DNA of 64,000 nucleotides from contig JAAEZD010000001.1 in the NCBI GenBank assembly GCA_018223035.1, positions 372,001 to 436,000 on the forward strand, written 5' to 3'. This DNA comes from Heliomarina sp018223035 (GTDB lineage Bacteria; Pseudomonadota; Alphaproteobacteria; Rhodobacterales; Rhodobacteraceae). Positions 55,081 to 64,000 of this stretch are shown in pieces. Every line of letters begins with the position of its first letter. Position 1 is the first letter of the stretch. The notes beneath the pieces are model-generated. The model was not told the DNA's origin. It saw nothing but the letters and a program-made list of their open reading frames with translations, and did no database searches. A program made the position numbers and the translations under genes.

Positions 55081-55755
55081 ATGACCGCTACACAGCAAGA
55101 GACGATACCCGCCAGACAATCCTTGGATGAGATCTCGCAGCAGATTATCACCGATATAAATAAGGGCGCTCTCGGCCCGGGTGAGTGGCTGAAGCAGATC
55201 GATATGGAGAAGCGCTATGGTTGCACCCGGATCAAGGTACGCGATGCGCTGACGAACCTGCACTCCAAACGTCTGGTCGAACATATCCCGAATCGGGGCT
55301 ACCGCGTTCCCATGCCCGACCCTGTACGCTTGAAACAGGTTGGCGAGGTGCGCGCTATACTGGAGTGCCAGGCAGCCGCCGATGTCATTGAATCCGCCAC
55401 CGACGCGGACATCACCGAGTTGCGCGGCTACGCCGAAGCCTTCAAAACCGCCGCCTATCACGGATCCTCTTTTGCCCAGATCGAGGCCAATCAGGCGTTT
55501 CATTTCAAATTCTACAGCTTTTGCCGCAACGATGTGCTGCGCGAACTGATGCTGGATCTCCGCCAACGTGGCCCAGCCGCACCCGTCGGCCAATGGCAGA
55601 CGATGCACCAGCTTCAGCAGGCCACACAAGGCCACTTCGAGCTGGTTGATGCCATCGAAAAGCGTGACCTTACGCTGCTGAGGTCTGCGATCACCGACCA
55701 TATCAGCGGCAATCGTGCCGCGTCCGCAGAGTCCGCAGAGTCCGAAATTGAATGA
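55081..55755 (+). CDS. GntR-family transcriptional regulator (FCD subfamily)
   Basis: This 224-residue protein has the GntR winged helix (LDEISQQIITDINKGALGPG, then RIKVRDALTNLHSKRLVEH) and a C-terminal all-helical FCD ligand domain (residues 85 to 215) with AIEKRDLTLLRSAITDHISG. FadR-type members respond to organic acids or sugar acids. The gene overlaps the next hydrolase gene (ATGA). It is the likely controller of both divergent hydrolase and transporter operons. Confidence 0.92.
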   Translation: MTATQQETIPARQSLDEISQQIITDINKGALGPGEWLKQIDMEKRYGCTRIKVRDALTNLHSKRLVEHIPNRGYRVPMPDPVRLKQVGEVRAILECQAAADVIESATDADITELRGYAEAFKTAAYHGSSFAQIEANQAFHFKFYSFCRNDVLRELMLDLRQRGPAAPVGQWQTMHQLQQATQGHFELVDAIEKRDLTLLRSAITDHISGNRAASAESAESEIE

Positions 55756-56708
55756 CCATACATCCAGACCTGCAACGCCTGCTCGAACGCAACCGCGCGA
55801 CCGGCGGCCCAGCCCTGCAGGATATGACCCTGCCCGATGCCCGCGACGCCATGCGCGCCATGTTTGTCGGTAACGGTTACCCGGTCGTGCACCCGGCACG
55901 GGTTGAGACACTTTCGCCAACGGGTGGCCATTTCACGGTGTCCATCTACCGCCCGGAGCATTCAGAGGGCCCGCTACCTGCGATATTGTACTTTCACGGC
56001 GGCGGCTATGTGCTGGGCGACGCAAAAACGTATGACAACCACTCCCGCGCTCTGGCGCATCTGCTGGAGGCGGCGGTTGTTTTTATCGGTTATCGACTTG
56101 CGCCCGAACACCCCTTCCCCGCCGCGGTCGAAGATGCCCAGGACGCAATCGAATGGCTCGGGAGCGCAGCCAAAGACCTTGCAATTGACCCGGCGCGGAT
56201 TGCGGTCATGGGGGAAAGCGCCGGTGGCAATCTCGCGGTCAATGCCGCCCTTCACGCAGGTCGAACAGGCGCACTGGAACTGCGCGGTGCAACGCTGATC
56301 TACCCGGTGACCGATGCCCGCCCATTCGCCGCCGAGCCCGGGCCGGAAATCTATCGCTCCGTTGAGCAATATGGCAAAGGCACCAATCTCGAACATGACG
56401 AAATGCAGTGGTTCGTAACAAACTACCTGCAAGATCCCGCCGACATCGATCACCCGGAAAATGTGCTGGAACATCAACCCGACTTGCACCTGATGCCGCC
56501 CACCAGGATCATTACCGCCGAATGCGATCCGCTGCGCGACATTGGCATGCGTTTTGCCATGGCTCTGACCGAGGCCGGTGTAGAATCACAGGCCGAATGC
56601 CTGCCCGGAATGCTGCACAGCTTTATGTGCCATGGCGGTATCTCAGGCCGTGCCCTTCGCCACTTTTTCCGCATTGTCGAAATGCTGGCAGGTGATCTGG
56701 GAAAATAG
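55752..56708 (+). CDS. Alpha/beta hydrolase of the hormone-sensitive lipase (acetyl-hydrolase) type
   Basis: This 318-residue esterase has the HSL oxyanion motif FHGGGYVLGD near residue 87 and the nucleophile elbow MGESAGGNLAVNAA near 160. VYPVTD-type strands and a late GMLHSFMCHGG with the catalytic histidine follow. It hydrolyses esters of short acyl chains. Its start is coupled to gntR by a 4-nt overlap, so it is a primary target or partner of that regulator. Confidence 0.93.
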   Translation: MTIHPDLQRLLERNRATGGPALQDMTLPDARDAMRAMFVGNGYPVVHPARVETLSPTGGHFTVSIYRPEHSEGPLPAILYFHGGGYVLGDAKTYDNHSRALAHLLEAAVVFIGYRLAPEHPFPAAVEDAQDAIEWLGSAAKDLAIDPARIAVMGESAGGNLAVNAALHAGRTGALELRGATLIYPVTDARPFAAEPGPEIYRSVEQYGKGTNLEHDEMQWFVTNYLQDPADIDHPENVLEHQPDLHLMPPTRIITAECDPLRDIGMRFAMALTEAGVESQAECLPGMLHSFMCHGGISGRALRHFFRIVEMLAGDLGK

Positions 56709-56753
56709 CCGCAGTACCAGCTGCACTTCAATCAGAAAATAAGCGACGTGTGC

Positions 56754-58007
56754 ATGACCCAGGATTATTCGACTGCCAGTGAACTCAAGCTCATGGAAGG
56801 TTTTCCGCCCCCACCGGAGCAGCAGGTCACACTCGAAAACGGCTTCTGGACTGCCCCCTACAACCGCTGGGCCTATCAGAACATGCGCAGGCTGATGCCA
56901 ACTGCGCCTATTCGGTGCCCGGCCGACCCGATACCGCTCAAGATCGCGCATGACACGAGGGTCGAAAACCTGGCCGTGCGTCGACCTGACGACAGCCTCG
57001 CCAGTTTTGCCAGCTTCCTGCACGAAACCTTTACAGACAGCCTTGTCGTCGTATCGGGTGAGACGATCGTATACGAAAGCTATCTGAACGGCATGACCGC
57101 TCGGACGCCACACCAGATGATGTCTTGCACAAAATCGCTGGCGGGACTTTTCGCGCTGCTCGCGATCGACGGAGACCGGGCGAGTGAAGGGGACACGATT
57201 GCCTCTCTCCTTCCCGACGCAGGTTTGGAGCCGGGCGTGGCCAGTGCGACTCTCGGACAGGTTCTCGATATGACGAACTCGATCCGTTTCAACGAAGATT
57301 ATGCTGACCCTACGTCGCATATCCACGATTATGCCCGCGTCACCGGCATCGGACCGCGCGAGAAAGAGCGTCCAATAGCGAAGACCATCCAGGACTATCT
57401 CTGCACGCTGACTACCGAAGAGGAAGTGGCACACGGGCAAATCTTTCACTACCAGAGTCCAAAGACGGACCTGTTGAATTGGGTCACCTCGCGCCTCACC
57501 GGCAAGAGCTTTTCCCAACTCGCAGAAGACCTGTTATGGCACCCTTTGGGCGCCGACGGCGAAGCATACATGCTGCTTGATCCTGCCGGCACCGAGGTCG
57601 CCGCAGGCGGGCTGAACGCCACGCCGCACGACCTTGCCCGCTTTGCCGCGATGATCTCGGCACGCGGCCGATGGAATGACAAGCAGCTGATCCCGGTGTC
57701 AATCATCGATAACATTTGCAGGGGTGGATCGCGCGAAGCGTTTCTGTCAGGGCCGGATGCCTCTCCCGAACTGGACAACGAGAGCTGGAGCTACCGCGCG
57801 CAATGGTGGGTGCGCCACACGCCCGGACGACAGGCGATCACGGCACAAGGTATCTTTGGCCAATGGATCTATTGCGACACGGAGCGCCAGATTGCCGTTA
57901 TCAAACAAAGCTCAACTCCTGTTGCATCGGACGCGGATTACGACCGCTACATTCTGAGTGCGTTCGACGGGATTATCGAGGCTCTTTCTTCTGACTTAGC
58001 AGGATAA
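56754..58007 (+). CDS. Serine hydrolase (class C beta-lactamase/esterase family)
   Basis: This 417-residue protein has the beta-lactamase-like fold with the SxxK motif in MMSCTKSLAGL near residue 125 and a second motif region, HYQSPKTDLLNWVTSR, near 230. No signal peptide is seen, which favours a cytoplasmic esterase or amidase over a periplasmic beta-lactamase. It is the third gene of the gntR operon. ATG 56754 is chosen; GTG 56748 would add two residues. Confidence 0.88.
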   Translation: MTQDYSTASELKLMEGFPPPPEQQVTLENGFWTAPYNRWAYQNMRRLMPTAPIRCPADPIPLKIAHDTRVENLAVRRPDDSLASFASFLHETFTDSLVVVSGETIVYESYLNGMTARTPHQMMSCTKSLAGLFALLAIDGDRASEGDTIASLLPDAGLEPGVASATLGQVLDMTNSIRFNEDYADPTSHIHDYARVTGIGPREKERPIAKTIQDYLCTLTTEEEVAHGQIFHYQSPKTDLLNWVTSRLTGKSFSQLAEDLLWHPLGADGEAYMLLDPAGTEVAAGGLNATPHDLARFAAMISARGRWNDKQLIPVSIIDNICRGGSREAFLSGPDASPELDNESWSYRAQWWVRHTPGRQAITAQGIFGQWIYCDTERQIAVIKQSSTPVASDADYDRYILSAFDGIIEALSSDLAG

Positions 58008-58210
58008 TCTGCCTTGGGAAAATACTCTGTATCTGAAAATTTCAGCATATCGAGACATGAGTCCAAATCGCTCTGGCGATGCTCCCTCGGAGGATAGTGA
58101 AAGCCTTTCAATCGCGGCGTGTAGGTCGGATTGATCCCTAAAATGGTTCGCTCAAGTTCGAACAAAGATTAGAAGCACCATTTTATAGCCCAGGCCAAGG
58201 GCTCAGTCAC

Positions 58211-58636
58211 TTAATGCGACTCCACCCAGCGGTCTGGATACGCGACCGATACCATAAAACTCGAGATCTTCTCTAACGCGGCCTTCCAGGCGGCGACCTG
58301 GCTTGCGGTGGCACCTGTCTGCGTCAAGGTCTGCATTAGGGCCGTGCAAACGACCCCGTAGTGGCTAGCTTCGACCCCGTATCCGACGTGACGCCGTGCC
58401 AGCGATGACAGAACGGGTTCGAGAGTTTGCCATTCTCCGATCGCGTCTACAACCAGCGCGAGTGTTGCCGAGAGTTTGCGTCCCTGATCGTCCAAATTGT
58501 CGGGGAAGAGGCGACGTAGTTCCGGGTTCGCTTCGAAAAGCAGAAGATAGAACCGGGCTGCAACAGCCTCGGGGGCCCCCCGGAAAATTGCTCCGCTTTC
58601 TTTTAGCGCTTCGATTTGAGTTTTATCAAAAGACAT
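58211..58636 (-). CDS. Bacterial globin
   Basis: This 141-residue single-domain globin has the helix A to B region FYLLLFEANPELRRLFPDNL (residues 30 to 49) and the proximal haem histidine H83 in LARRHVGYGV. It has no reductase domain. Such globins bind oxygen or nitric oxide. It is divergent from the hybrid kinase with a 225-bp gap, so the two may share regulation or function in gas sensing; this is inference. Confidence 0.93.
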   Translation of the reverse strand: MSFDKTQIEALKESGAIFRGAPEAVAARFYLLLFEANPELRRLFPDNLDDQGRKLSATLALVVDAIGEWQTLEPVLSSLARRHVGYGVEASHYGVVCTALMQTLTQTGATASQVAAWKAALEKISSFMVSVAYPDRWVESH

Positions 58637-58772
58637 TTAGACGATCCGAATCTGTCTTGTTGGATCAGACTAATCCCATTCCGTATCTGTCCCATGTCAG
58701 CTCTATTTAGGTGTCAAATACGATCCATGGCTGAATAAACGCAGCTTAACTCAAGCCAAGCAAGCCGGACAA

Positions 58773-58790
58773 TGATACAATTGATACAAT
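58773..58790. repeat. Two tandem TGATACAAT repeats
   Basis: Perfect 9-bp direct repeats at 58773-58781 and 58782-58790, with a following TATCG. They sit in the 225-bp divergent gap between globin and hybrid kinase and could be a binding site for the OmpR-type regulator at 61897, whose family binds tandem direct repeats. Confidence 0.45.
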
Positions 58791-58861
58791 TATCGTCTGC
58801 AAAGAAACAGTTCTGACGTGAAACGGACGCATTGAGGGGTAGCAAGCGAAAGAAAGAAATC

Positions 58862-61800
58862 ATGTCCAAGTCGACTACGCAGCATGCGGTAAGCGATATC
58901 ACGCGAAGAGAGCAGCAAACTGCCTCCGAAAACTGCTTCAGCGACGCGTTCGAGGCGCTCGACGATGCGGCCATTCTTTTCGACACAGGCTGGCGTTGCG
59001 TGGCTACGAACGGCCGGTATCGTCGTGCCTTCCATGCAACAAGCGCCGGGCCGTCGGCGGGGTACCGGTTTGAAGATACAATGCGCCTTTTATTTGACGG
59101 TGGCGGTGCCGCGATCATGCCAGGTTTCGGTCTTCCTGGTATGCTCGACAACTTTGCGAATGCCATCCGAAGTTACCGGCGCGGTTTCGACGTCCCCATG
59201 ACCGACGGGCGGATATTGATCGGCAGCGCCAATCCGACGCCTCGCGGCGGCTGTCTCGTCACGTTTCGTGATCGTCACCCGGAAATCATGGGCGAATTGC
59301 AAGCGCTCGGGCTTTTGGGGCAGGCTTTCGAAAGCGCGGACATGGGGATGATCATTCTGGACGCGTCGCTGACGGTACAGATGGCAAACTCCGCCTGGAG
59401 TGACCTGCTGGGTCCGGTCCGGTCGGGCATGTCCGGGACGGAATATGCAACGGGTCTGATCCGAAATGGTCTTCTCGAGGTCCCGACAGGTCAGACTGTC
59501 GATGAGATGGTGCAAGCTCTGTTTGTCATGGCACAGCAGCAAACCATTACGGTCGATGGAAAAACACCGGACGGGCGCAAGCTCTTGATGCAAAGCTTCC
59601 GTACGCCGACGGGCGGCATCATGGGAACCGCGATCGATGTAACCCAATTGCAATCGGAGGAAGCCCGCATAAACGACGCGCTGGGTGAAATCGTGGAGTC
59701 CCTGGAAGAAGGCGTCGCTCTTTACGATGCAGACCTGCGGCTGCGCATGTCGAACGAGGCGTTGCACCGGCTGGTGCATGATGGACATCCGCGTCTGCCG
59801 CACGGCACGCACATGTCCGAACACTGTGCCTATGTCTACGATATTGGCCAGCTTGCACTGCCCGAGGGCGTCAGAGTTGATGATTTTGCGGCCCAAATGA
59901 AAGATGCTACCCGCACTTTTGCCCGGGATATGCCAATGCAACGGACGGACGGACGGCATCTGGAGTTCTCGAGCCATCCGACGCCTATGGGCGGCTACCT
60001 TATCGCCCTGCGCGACGTCACAGAAAGGAAGCGTGCCGAAATCGCGGAGCGTGAGGCGGACGCCCGTGTGCGCACGATTGTGGAGTCCTTGGGAGAAGGC
60101 GTTGCGCTTTACGACTCCGAACGTCGGCTCTTGATGAACAACCCCGCATTCCGGAAGTTGTTGATGGACGATCGCGACCTCTCGGCCCCAGGAACAACCC
60201 TCGACGACGAAGTTCTGGCCTGTATCCGCGCAGGTCAGATTTCAGTCCCCGCAGGTAAAAGTGAAATAGATGTCATGGACTGGATCAGGACATGTATTGC
60301 GGAGGGCCGGATCGGGGTCGAATTGCCCATGGCGGACGGACGGGTTCTGGAGGCCTCGAATTTCCGGTCTCCCGATGGCGGGTATGTTATCGCCATGCGG
60401 GACATTACCATCCGCAAGCGTGCCGAAGAGAGCACACGCGAGACCGACCGACTTGTTCGTACGATCGTCAATGCCAGCCCGGCCACGTTGATGGTCAGCC
60501 GTGTCGATGATGGCAGGGTGATCTTTGCACCGCGTGCCACGCTCGAACAGGCGAACGGGCTGGACATGACGCGCGACATTTCCGATCCGGAGATACGGAA
60601 ACGGTATCTTGAGGCATTGCTCCCGACAGGAGAACTGAGGGATTGGCCTGTGCGGTTCCACCGCGACGATGGATCCGCGATTGACTGCCTCACCTCTGCC
60701 CGGGTGATCGAGTTCCGTGGGGAGCGTCTGATCGTTTCCTCAAGCCTTGACGTGACCGAGCGACTGGCGCTTCAGGCCGAGCTCGAACGACAGCGCGAGG
60801 TTGCACATCAGAACGAGAAACTTCTGGCATTAGGTGAACTCTTGGCGGGCGTGGCGCATGAGTTGAACAATCCGCTTTCGATTGTTGTGGGCCATACAAT
60901 GATGTTGGCGGACGAGGTGGACACGCCTGCATTGAAACGTCGGGTCGACAAGATCTCTTCCGCGGCACAGCGCAGCGGACGCATCGTGAAAATGTTTCTC
61001 GCCATGGCGCGGCAACGTCCAGCGCGGGTCGAAAATTGCGATCTCAACGAATTGGTGCGTGCGGCGCTCGACATCTCTGCCTATGGGCTGCGAGCAGCCG
61101 GTGTGAAGGTTACGCTTGATCTCGACGCCGGGCTGCCCGAAATCGGTGTCGATTCCGATCAGATTGCACAAGTTGTGTCAAATTTGATCATGAACGCCGA
61201 ACAGGCTCTTGCCGGTTGCAAGAATGCGCGGCTTTCTATCGTCACCTCGGCAAGTCCCGAAACCGTTGAGATCCGCGTGGCTGACAGTGGTCCCGGTGTC
61301 CCTGAAGCCCTGCGCTCGCGCGTATTCGAACCTTTCTTCACGACCAAGGAAGTAGGCGTGGGCACCGGCGTCGGCCTCGCTTTCTGCCATCGTATTGTTA
61401 CCGCGCATGGCGGGCGGCTCACGCTGCATAATGGGCCAGAGGGTGGTGCGATCTTTACTGTAGCCCTTCCAATCCGGCCCGGTAGTGAATCGGCGAATGA
61501 TGCGCCGAAAACGGAAAGGCAACAGCGTGCTCACATACTGGTCATCGACGACGAACCAGAGGTCGGCGAATTGCTCGGCGAGGTGCTGAGTCAGGCAGGA
61601 CACAGGGTAACGTTGTGTACGGACGCGACACGGGCGCTTGAACAATGTCAGCGGACCAAGTTTGACGCGATACTGAGTGACATCAAAATGCCGGGCATGG
61701 ACGGCCGCGCTTTTCTGGTTGCGCTGGGAGAAACAGCGCCACTGCTGGTTCCCCGCGTTGCATTCCTGACCGGAGACTCGATGGGTCAGGACGTCGACGC

Positions 61801-61900
61801 GTTTCTGACCGCTTCGGGTCGACCATATGCTGAAAAACCATTGCCGCCGGTGGAAATACTCGCGCTGGTCGACAATCTGCTAGAGGAGGCGGGCCGGTGA
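58862..61900 (+). CDS. Hybrid histidine kinase with five PAS-like domains and a receiver
   Basis: This 1012-residue soluble protein has PAS-like domains at about residues 25 to 140, 145 to 260, 265 to 390, 395 to 515 and 520 to 640. The third and fourth share the near-identical phrases EGVALYDADLRLRMSN and EGVALYDSERRLLMNN, so they arose by duplication. A HisKA domain with LAGVAHELNNPLSIV (H666) and a HATPase domain with NLIMNAEQAL and GTGVGLAFCH follow. A C-terminal receiver carries the phospho-acceptor D940 in SDIKMPG. There is no membrane helix. It overlaps the response regulator gene by 4 nt. Confidence 0.93.
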   Translation: MSKSTTQHAVSDITRREQQTASENCFSDAFEALDDAAILFDTGWRCVATNGRYRRAFHATSAGPSAGYRFEDTMRLLFDGGGAAIMPGFGLPGMLDNFANAIRSYRRGFDVPMTDGRILIGSANPTPRGGCLVTFRDRHPEIMGELQALGLLGQAFESADMGMIILDASLTVQMANSAWSDLLGPVRSGMSGTEYATGLIRNGLLEVPTGQTVDEMVQALFVMAQQQTITVDGKTPDGRKLLMQSFRTPTGGIMGTAIDVTQLQSEEARINDALGEIVESLEEGVALYDADLRLRMSNEALHRLVHDGHPRLPHGTHMSEHCAYVYDIGQLALPEGVRVDDFAAQMKDATRTFARDMPMQRTDGRHLEFSSHPTPMGGYLIALRDVTERKRAEIAEREADARVRTIVESLGEGVALYDSERRLLMNNPAFRKLLMDDRDLSAPGTTLDDEVLACIRAGQISVPAGKSEIDVMDWIRTCIAEGRIGVELPMADGRVLEASNFRSPDGGYVIAMRDITIRKRAEESTRETDRLVRTIVNASPATLMVSRVDDGRVIFAPRATLEQANGLDMTRDISDPEIRKRYLEALLPTGELRDWPVRFHRDDGSAIDCLTSARVIEFRGERLIVSSSLDVTERLALQAELERQREVAHQNEKLLALGELLAGVAHELNNPLSIVVGHTMMLADEVDTPALKRRVDKISSAAQRSGRIVKMFLAMARQRPARVENCDLNELVRAALDISAYGLRAAGVKVTLDLDAGLPEIGVDSDQIAQVVSNLIMNAEQALAGCKNARLSIVTSASPETVEIRVADSGPGVPEALRSRVFEPFFTTKEVGVGTGVGLAFCHRIVTAHGGRLTLHNGPEGGAIFTVALPIRPGSESANDAPKTERQQRAHILVIDDEPEVGELLGEVLSQAGHRVTLCTDATRALEQCQRTKFDAILSDIKMPGMDGRAFLVALGETAPLLVPRVAFLTGDSMGQDVDAFLTASGRPYAEKPLPPVEILALVDNLLEEAGR

Positions 61901-62628
61901 GCGCTCCACGCATCGTGATCTGCGACGACGAACCGGATCTTCGCGAGATGGTCGGAGAATATCTGAGTGCTCGTGCCTTTAATGTGGAAATGGTGGGCGA
62001 TGTCCGATCCCTCAAGGCAGCGGTCGACGCGGCGCCGGTGGATCTCGTGATCCTCGACGTCCGGATGCCTGGAGAAGACGGGCTGAGCGCCCTGCGCCGC
62101 CTGCGCGCCGAGAGTGATCTGCCTATCGTTATGCTAACAGCCGCCGACGGAGTGATCGACCGAATCCTGGGGCTAGAGATGGGAGCCGACGATTATGTTG
62201 GCAAGCCGGTGGACTTGCGCGAACTCGAAGCTCGGGTAAAAGCCGTTCTCCGGCGCCGCGCTTCCTCTGTGGTATCTGTCGCGGAAGAGAAAAAAATTCA
62301 ACGCTTTGGCCCCTGGACGCTGGATCTGGACGCCGCGCGTTTGTCAGGAGAGCATGGGGACGTAACCATCACGGCAATGGAATTTGCTTTGCTGAAAGTG
62401 TTTGCTGAAAATCGCGGCCGCGTCCTATCCCGAGACCAGCTGCTCGACCTGGCACATCATCGTGGGTGGGAGCCGTTCGACCGCTCCATCGACCTGCGCA
62501 TTTCGCGCCTGCGCCGGAAGATAGAGTCTAACCCGGCCAAGCCCCGCTATATCAAGACCGTACGTGGTCTGGGCTACGTCTTCTCGGATGACGCGCAAAG
62601 CGGTGGGCCGAAACGTACCGCCTATTAA
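61897..62628 (+). CDS. OmpR-family response regulator
   Basis: This 243-residue protein has a receiver (ICDDEPDLREMVGEYL; phospho-acceptor Asp in LVILDVRMPGEDG near residue 52; conserved Lys in YVGKPVDL) and a C-terminal winged helix with EFALLKVFAENRGRVLSRDQ and the end IKTVRGLGYVF. It is translationally coupled to the hybrid kinase (overlap GTGA), which makes it the likely final acceptor of the phosphorelay. Confidence 0.95.
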   Translation: MSAPRIVICDDEPDLREMVGEYLSARAFNVEMVGDVRSLKAAVDAAPVDLVILDVRMPGEDGLSALRRLRAESDLPIVMLTAADGVIDRILGLEMGADDYVGKPVDLRELEARVKAVLRRRASSVVSVAEEKKIQRFGPWTLDLDAARLSGEHGDVTITAMEFALLKVFAENRGRVLSRDQLLDLAHHRGWEPFDRSIDLRISRLRRKIESNPAKPRYIKTVRGLGYVFSDDAQSGGPKRTAY

Positions 62629-63076
62629 CCATTGTCTGCCTGATCGTTCTTCACGGTAGCAATCCCGCACTTCCGGCATCTGACGTATGGCGCGACGCCA
62701 AGCGATTATGGCGGTGGAAGGGTATAGCCACCGCACCCTCAATCAATTGGAAGGCCGACAAGGGCGTGACCCCGGCCTCGGCCGGTCTCGCCATTTTGTT
62801 GCCCTGATACCAGCTGCATACATTCCAGCTACGAATGATACCCGAAACCGCCTTCTGCAACGCCAAGCTGAAACACGAGCCTTCTAACTCCCTTGGTTAT
62901 CGCATCGAGGGATCGTCCCCGGCGTACAACTGAAAGGCACAAGGCATGCGACATCGGACTTTCTATCGACTGCGATAAGCGTCTGTTTTCCAAGCCTGTA
63001 TTCTCAAACCCTGAATTTCACCCCATAGGGCCGTGCGGCTGTAACGCTGGTCGGTCAATCCAAAAGGAACACTACA
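62629..63076. other. 448-bp gap before the RTX gene
   Basis: No gene is supported. A short hairpin GCGGTGG...CCACCGC lies at 62711-62734. Short frames on both strands lack family features. The RTX promoter should be in the last 100 bp, but no consensus was recognised. Confidence 0.5.
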
Positions 63077-64000
63077 GTGTCATATGACAAAACAATTTAT
63101 GGCAGTCACTTTGCGAACGATTTCTTGCTTGAGCAGAAGCTAGTAGAAGCTAGTCACGGCCCGGTCGCAATCAACGTCAAGATTCTCGGTCTCAATGGCG
63201 ACGATCAGATCATCGCTGACGACGGCGCTTATCCAAAATTCTATGAATCAACCGCGATGGCGACAGGCTCCGATCTGTTCGACGGTGGCGCGGGCAGCGA
63301 TATGGTCAGCTACGCCTTTTCAAAGATGCATGTCGTCGCGGATCTGGCCACTGGATGGGCAATACGACCGGACAATGGAAAAATAAACCTTGGCGGGGGC
63401 GATTATAGATATTTGGATAAAGATCGCCTTGAAAACATCGAGGATCTCTTTGGCACGTCCTTCAACGATTTCCTTTACGGCGATGAAAACGCCAACAAAA
63501 TCTTTGGTTACAAGGGTAACGATGTGATCCAGGGGCGTGGCGGCAGCGACACGCTGGATGGCGGTGAAGGAGCCGATAAAATCGACGGCGGCACTGGCAA
63601 CGATTTTATCGACGGCGGCGACCACAACGACCAGATCTACGGCAGCTACGGCCTTGATACGCTACTGGGCGGTGACGGTGACGATCTCATCAAGGGCGGC
63701 GACGGCAACGACATTATCTCGGGCGGCGAGGGTCATGACGAAATTCATGGCGGCAACCAGAACGATGTCATTGATGGCAACAAAGGCGCCGACACCGTTT
63801 TCGGTGACGATGGGAACGATATCATCAACGGTGACGACGGTAACGATGTCATCACAGGTGGCGTTGGCAATGACACCATCGACGGAGGAAACCACGCCGA
63901 CGATCTGCGCGGTGACGAGGGTGACGACGAAATCCATGGTGGCGTCGGTAGCGACGAAATTCACGGCGGCGATCACAATGACCTGCTTTACGGCGATGAA
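63077..64000 (+). CDS. RTX hemolysin-type calcium-binding repeat protein, C-terminus outside window
   Basis: 308 codons are visible and the frame is open at the window end. GTG 63077 has AAAGGA 8 nt upstream and no ATG fits. Residues 1 to 120 form a repeat-poor region with DGGAGSDMVSYAF, DRLENIEDLFGTSFNDFLYG and similar RTX lead-in motifs. From about 125 onward nonapeptide repeats of the GGxGxDxIx type follow, for example GGDGDDLIKGGDGNDIISGG. They bind calcium after export. There is no N-terminal signal, as expected for type I secretion with a C-terminal signal. Some repeats carry His in place of Gly (GGDHNDQI, GGDHNDLL). Confidence 0.9.
   Translation, partial: MSYDKTIYGSHFANDFLLEQKLVEASHGPVAINVKILGLNGDDQIIADDGAYPKFYESTAMATGSDLFDGGAGSDMVSYAFSKMHVVADLATGWAIRPDNGKINLGGGDYRYLDKDRLENIEDLFGTSFNDFLYGDENANKIFGYKGNDVIQGRGGSDTLDGGEGADKIDGGTGNDFIDGGDHNDQIYGSYGLDTLLGGDGDDLIKGGDGNDIISGGEGHDEIHGGNQNDVIDGNKGADTVFGDDGNDIINGDDGNDVITGGVGNDTIDGGNHADDLRGDEGDDEIHGGVGSDEIHGGDHNDLLYGDE

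Noticed and set aside
57947..58165. Minus-strand frame of 72 codons after the serine hydrolase gene
   Set aside because: No homology-like pattern or start signal; it overlaps the hydrolase end.
62651..62887. Short frames on both strands between the response regulator and the RTX gene
   Set aside because: Neither has family features or a good start; the hairpin at 62711 lies in both.
63320..63976. Minus-strand open frames rich in Val/Ile/Asp inside the RTX region
   Set aside because: They are complements of the glycine-aspartate repeats and share their periodicity.
63450..64000. Short-period repeats that could suggest a CRISPR array or minisatellite
   Set aside because: The repeats are in-frame nonapeptides with varied bases and no spacers, as expected of RTX protein coding.

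Overview
The window looks like chromosomal DNA from an alphaproteobacterium, most likely the Roseobacter/Rhodobacteraceae group. This is inferred from high GC with GC-rich third codon positions, dense ATGA-coupled operons, many solute uptake systems (two peptide-type ABC systems, one Liv-type, one Pot-type, one TAXI-TRAP) and the ars gene complement. No rRNA, tRNA, CRISPR array or phage block was seen. A 10-N assembly gap lies at 44651-44660.

Layout. (A) 1-6827: an amidohydrolase (cut by the window edge) and an XRE-cupin regulator on the minus strand, divergent from a five-gene peptide-type ABC transporter. (B) 6824-11557: a complete Liv-type ABC transporter on the minus strand. (C) 12100-16922: a TAXI-TRAP transporter, a TetR regulator and an HpcH/HpaI aldolase. 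(D) 17132-19898: an ECF sigma factor, its RskA-type anti-sigma factor and a PAS histidine kinase. (E) 19941-26735: an arsenic island read leftwards: ArsR-ArsC fusion, GAPDH, ArsJ, ACR3, a second ArsR, an ArsP-like permease and an MFS carrier. (F) 26922-28115: an unrecognised pair (winged-helix protein plus membrane protein) behind a perfect palindrome and a possible small RNA. (G) 28212-39202: Pot-type transporter, class III aminotransferase, BKACE enzyme, GNAT, acetylpolyamine amidohydrolase-like protein and FAD oxidase, divergent from a LysR regulator and a 2OG-Fe oxygenase. This reads as uptake and breakdown of a polyamine-like compound. (H) 39353-44764: a CPBP protease, then a decay zone with a ruined siderophore-type ABC operon, a frameshifted GT51 gene and the assembly gap. 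(I) 44765-47086: a fatty acid desaturase and a cold shock protein, then a weakly supported small ORF. (J) 47087-58007: PaiB-like protein, a second peptide-type ABC transporter with a fused double ATPase, a C45 autoprocessing amidase, two alpha/beta hydrolases, a GntR regulator and a class C beta-lactamase-like hydrolase. This looks like uptake and hydrolysis of an acylated amide or ester. (K) 58211-64000: a globin, divergent from a five-PAS hybrid histidine kinase and an OmpR-type regulator, then the start of an RTX calcium-binding repeat protein that leaves the window.

Themes. Four genes for substrate-binding proteins are each followed by a strong GC hairpin before the next gene of the operon, which would favour excess binding protein. 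Most regulator genes have a clear inverted repeat at their divergent or upstream promoter. The points I find least conventional are the internal ribosome binding site at the ArsR/ArsC junction, the orphan module in F with its small RNA candidate, and the C45-centred catabolic cluster in J.
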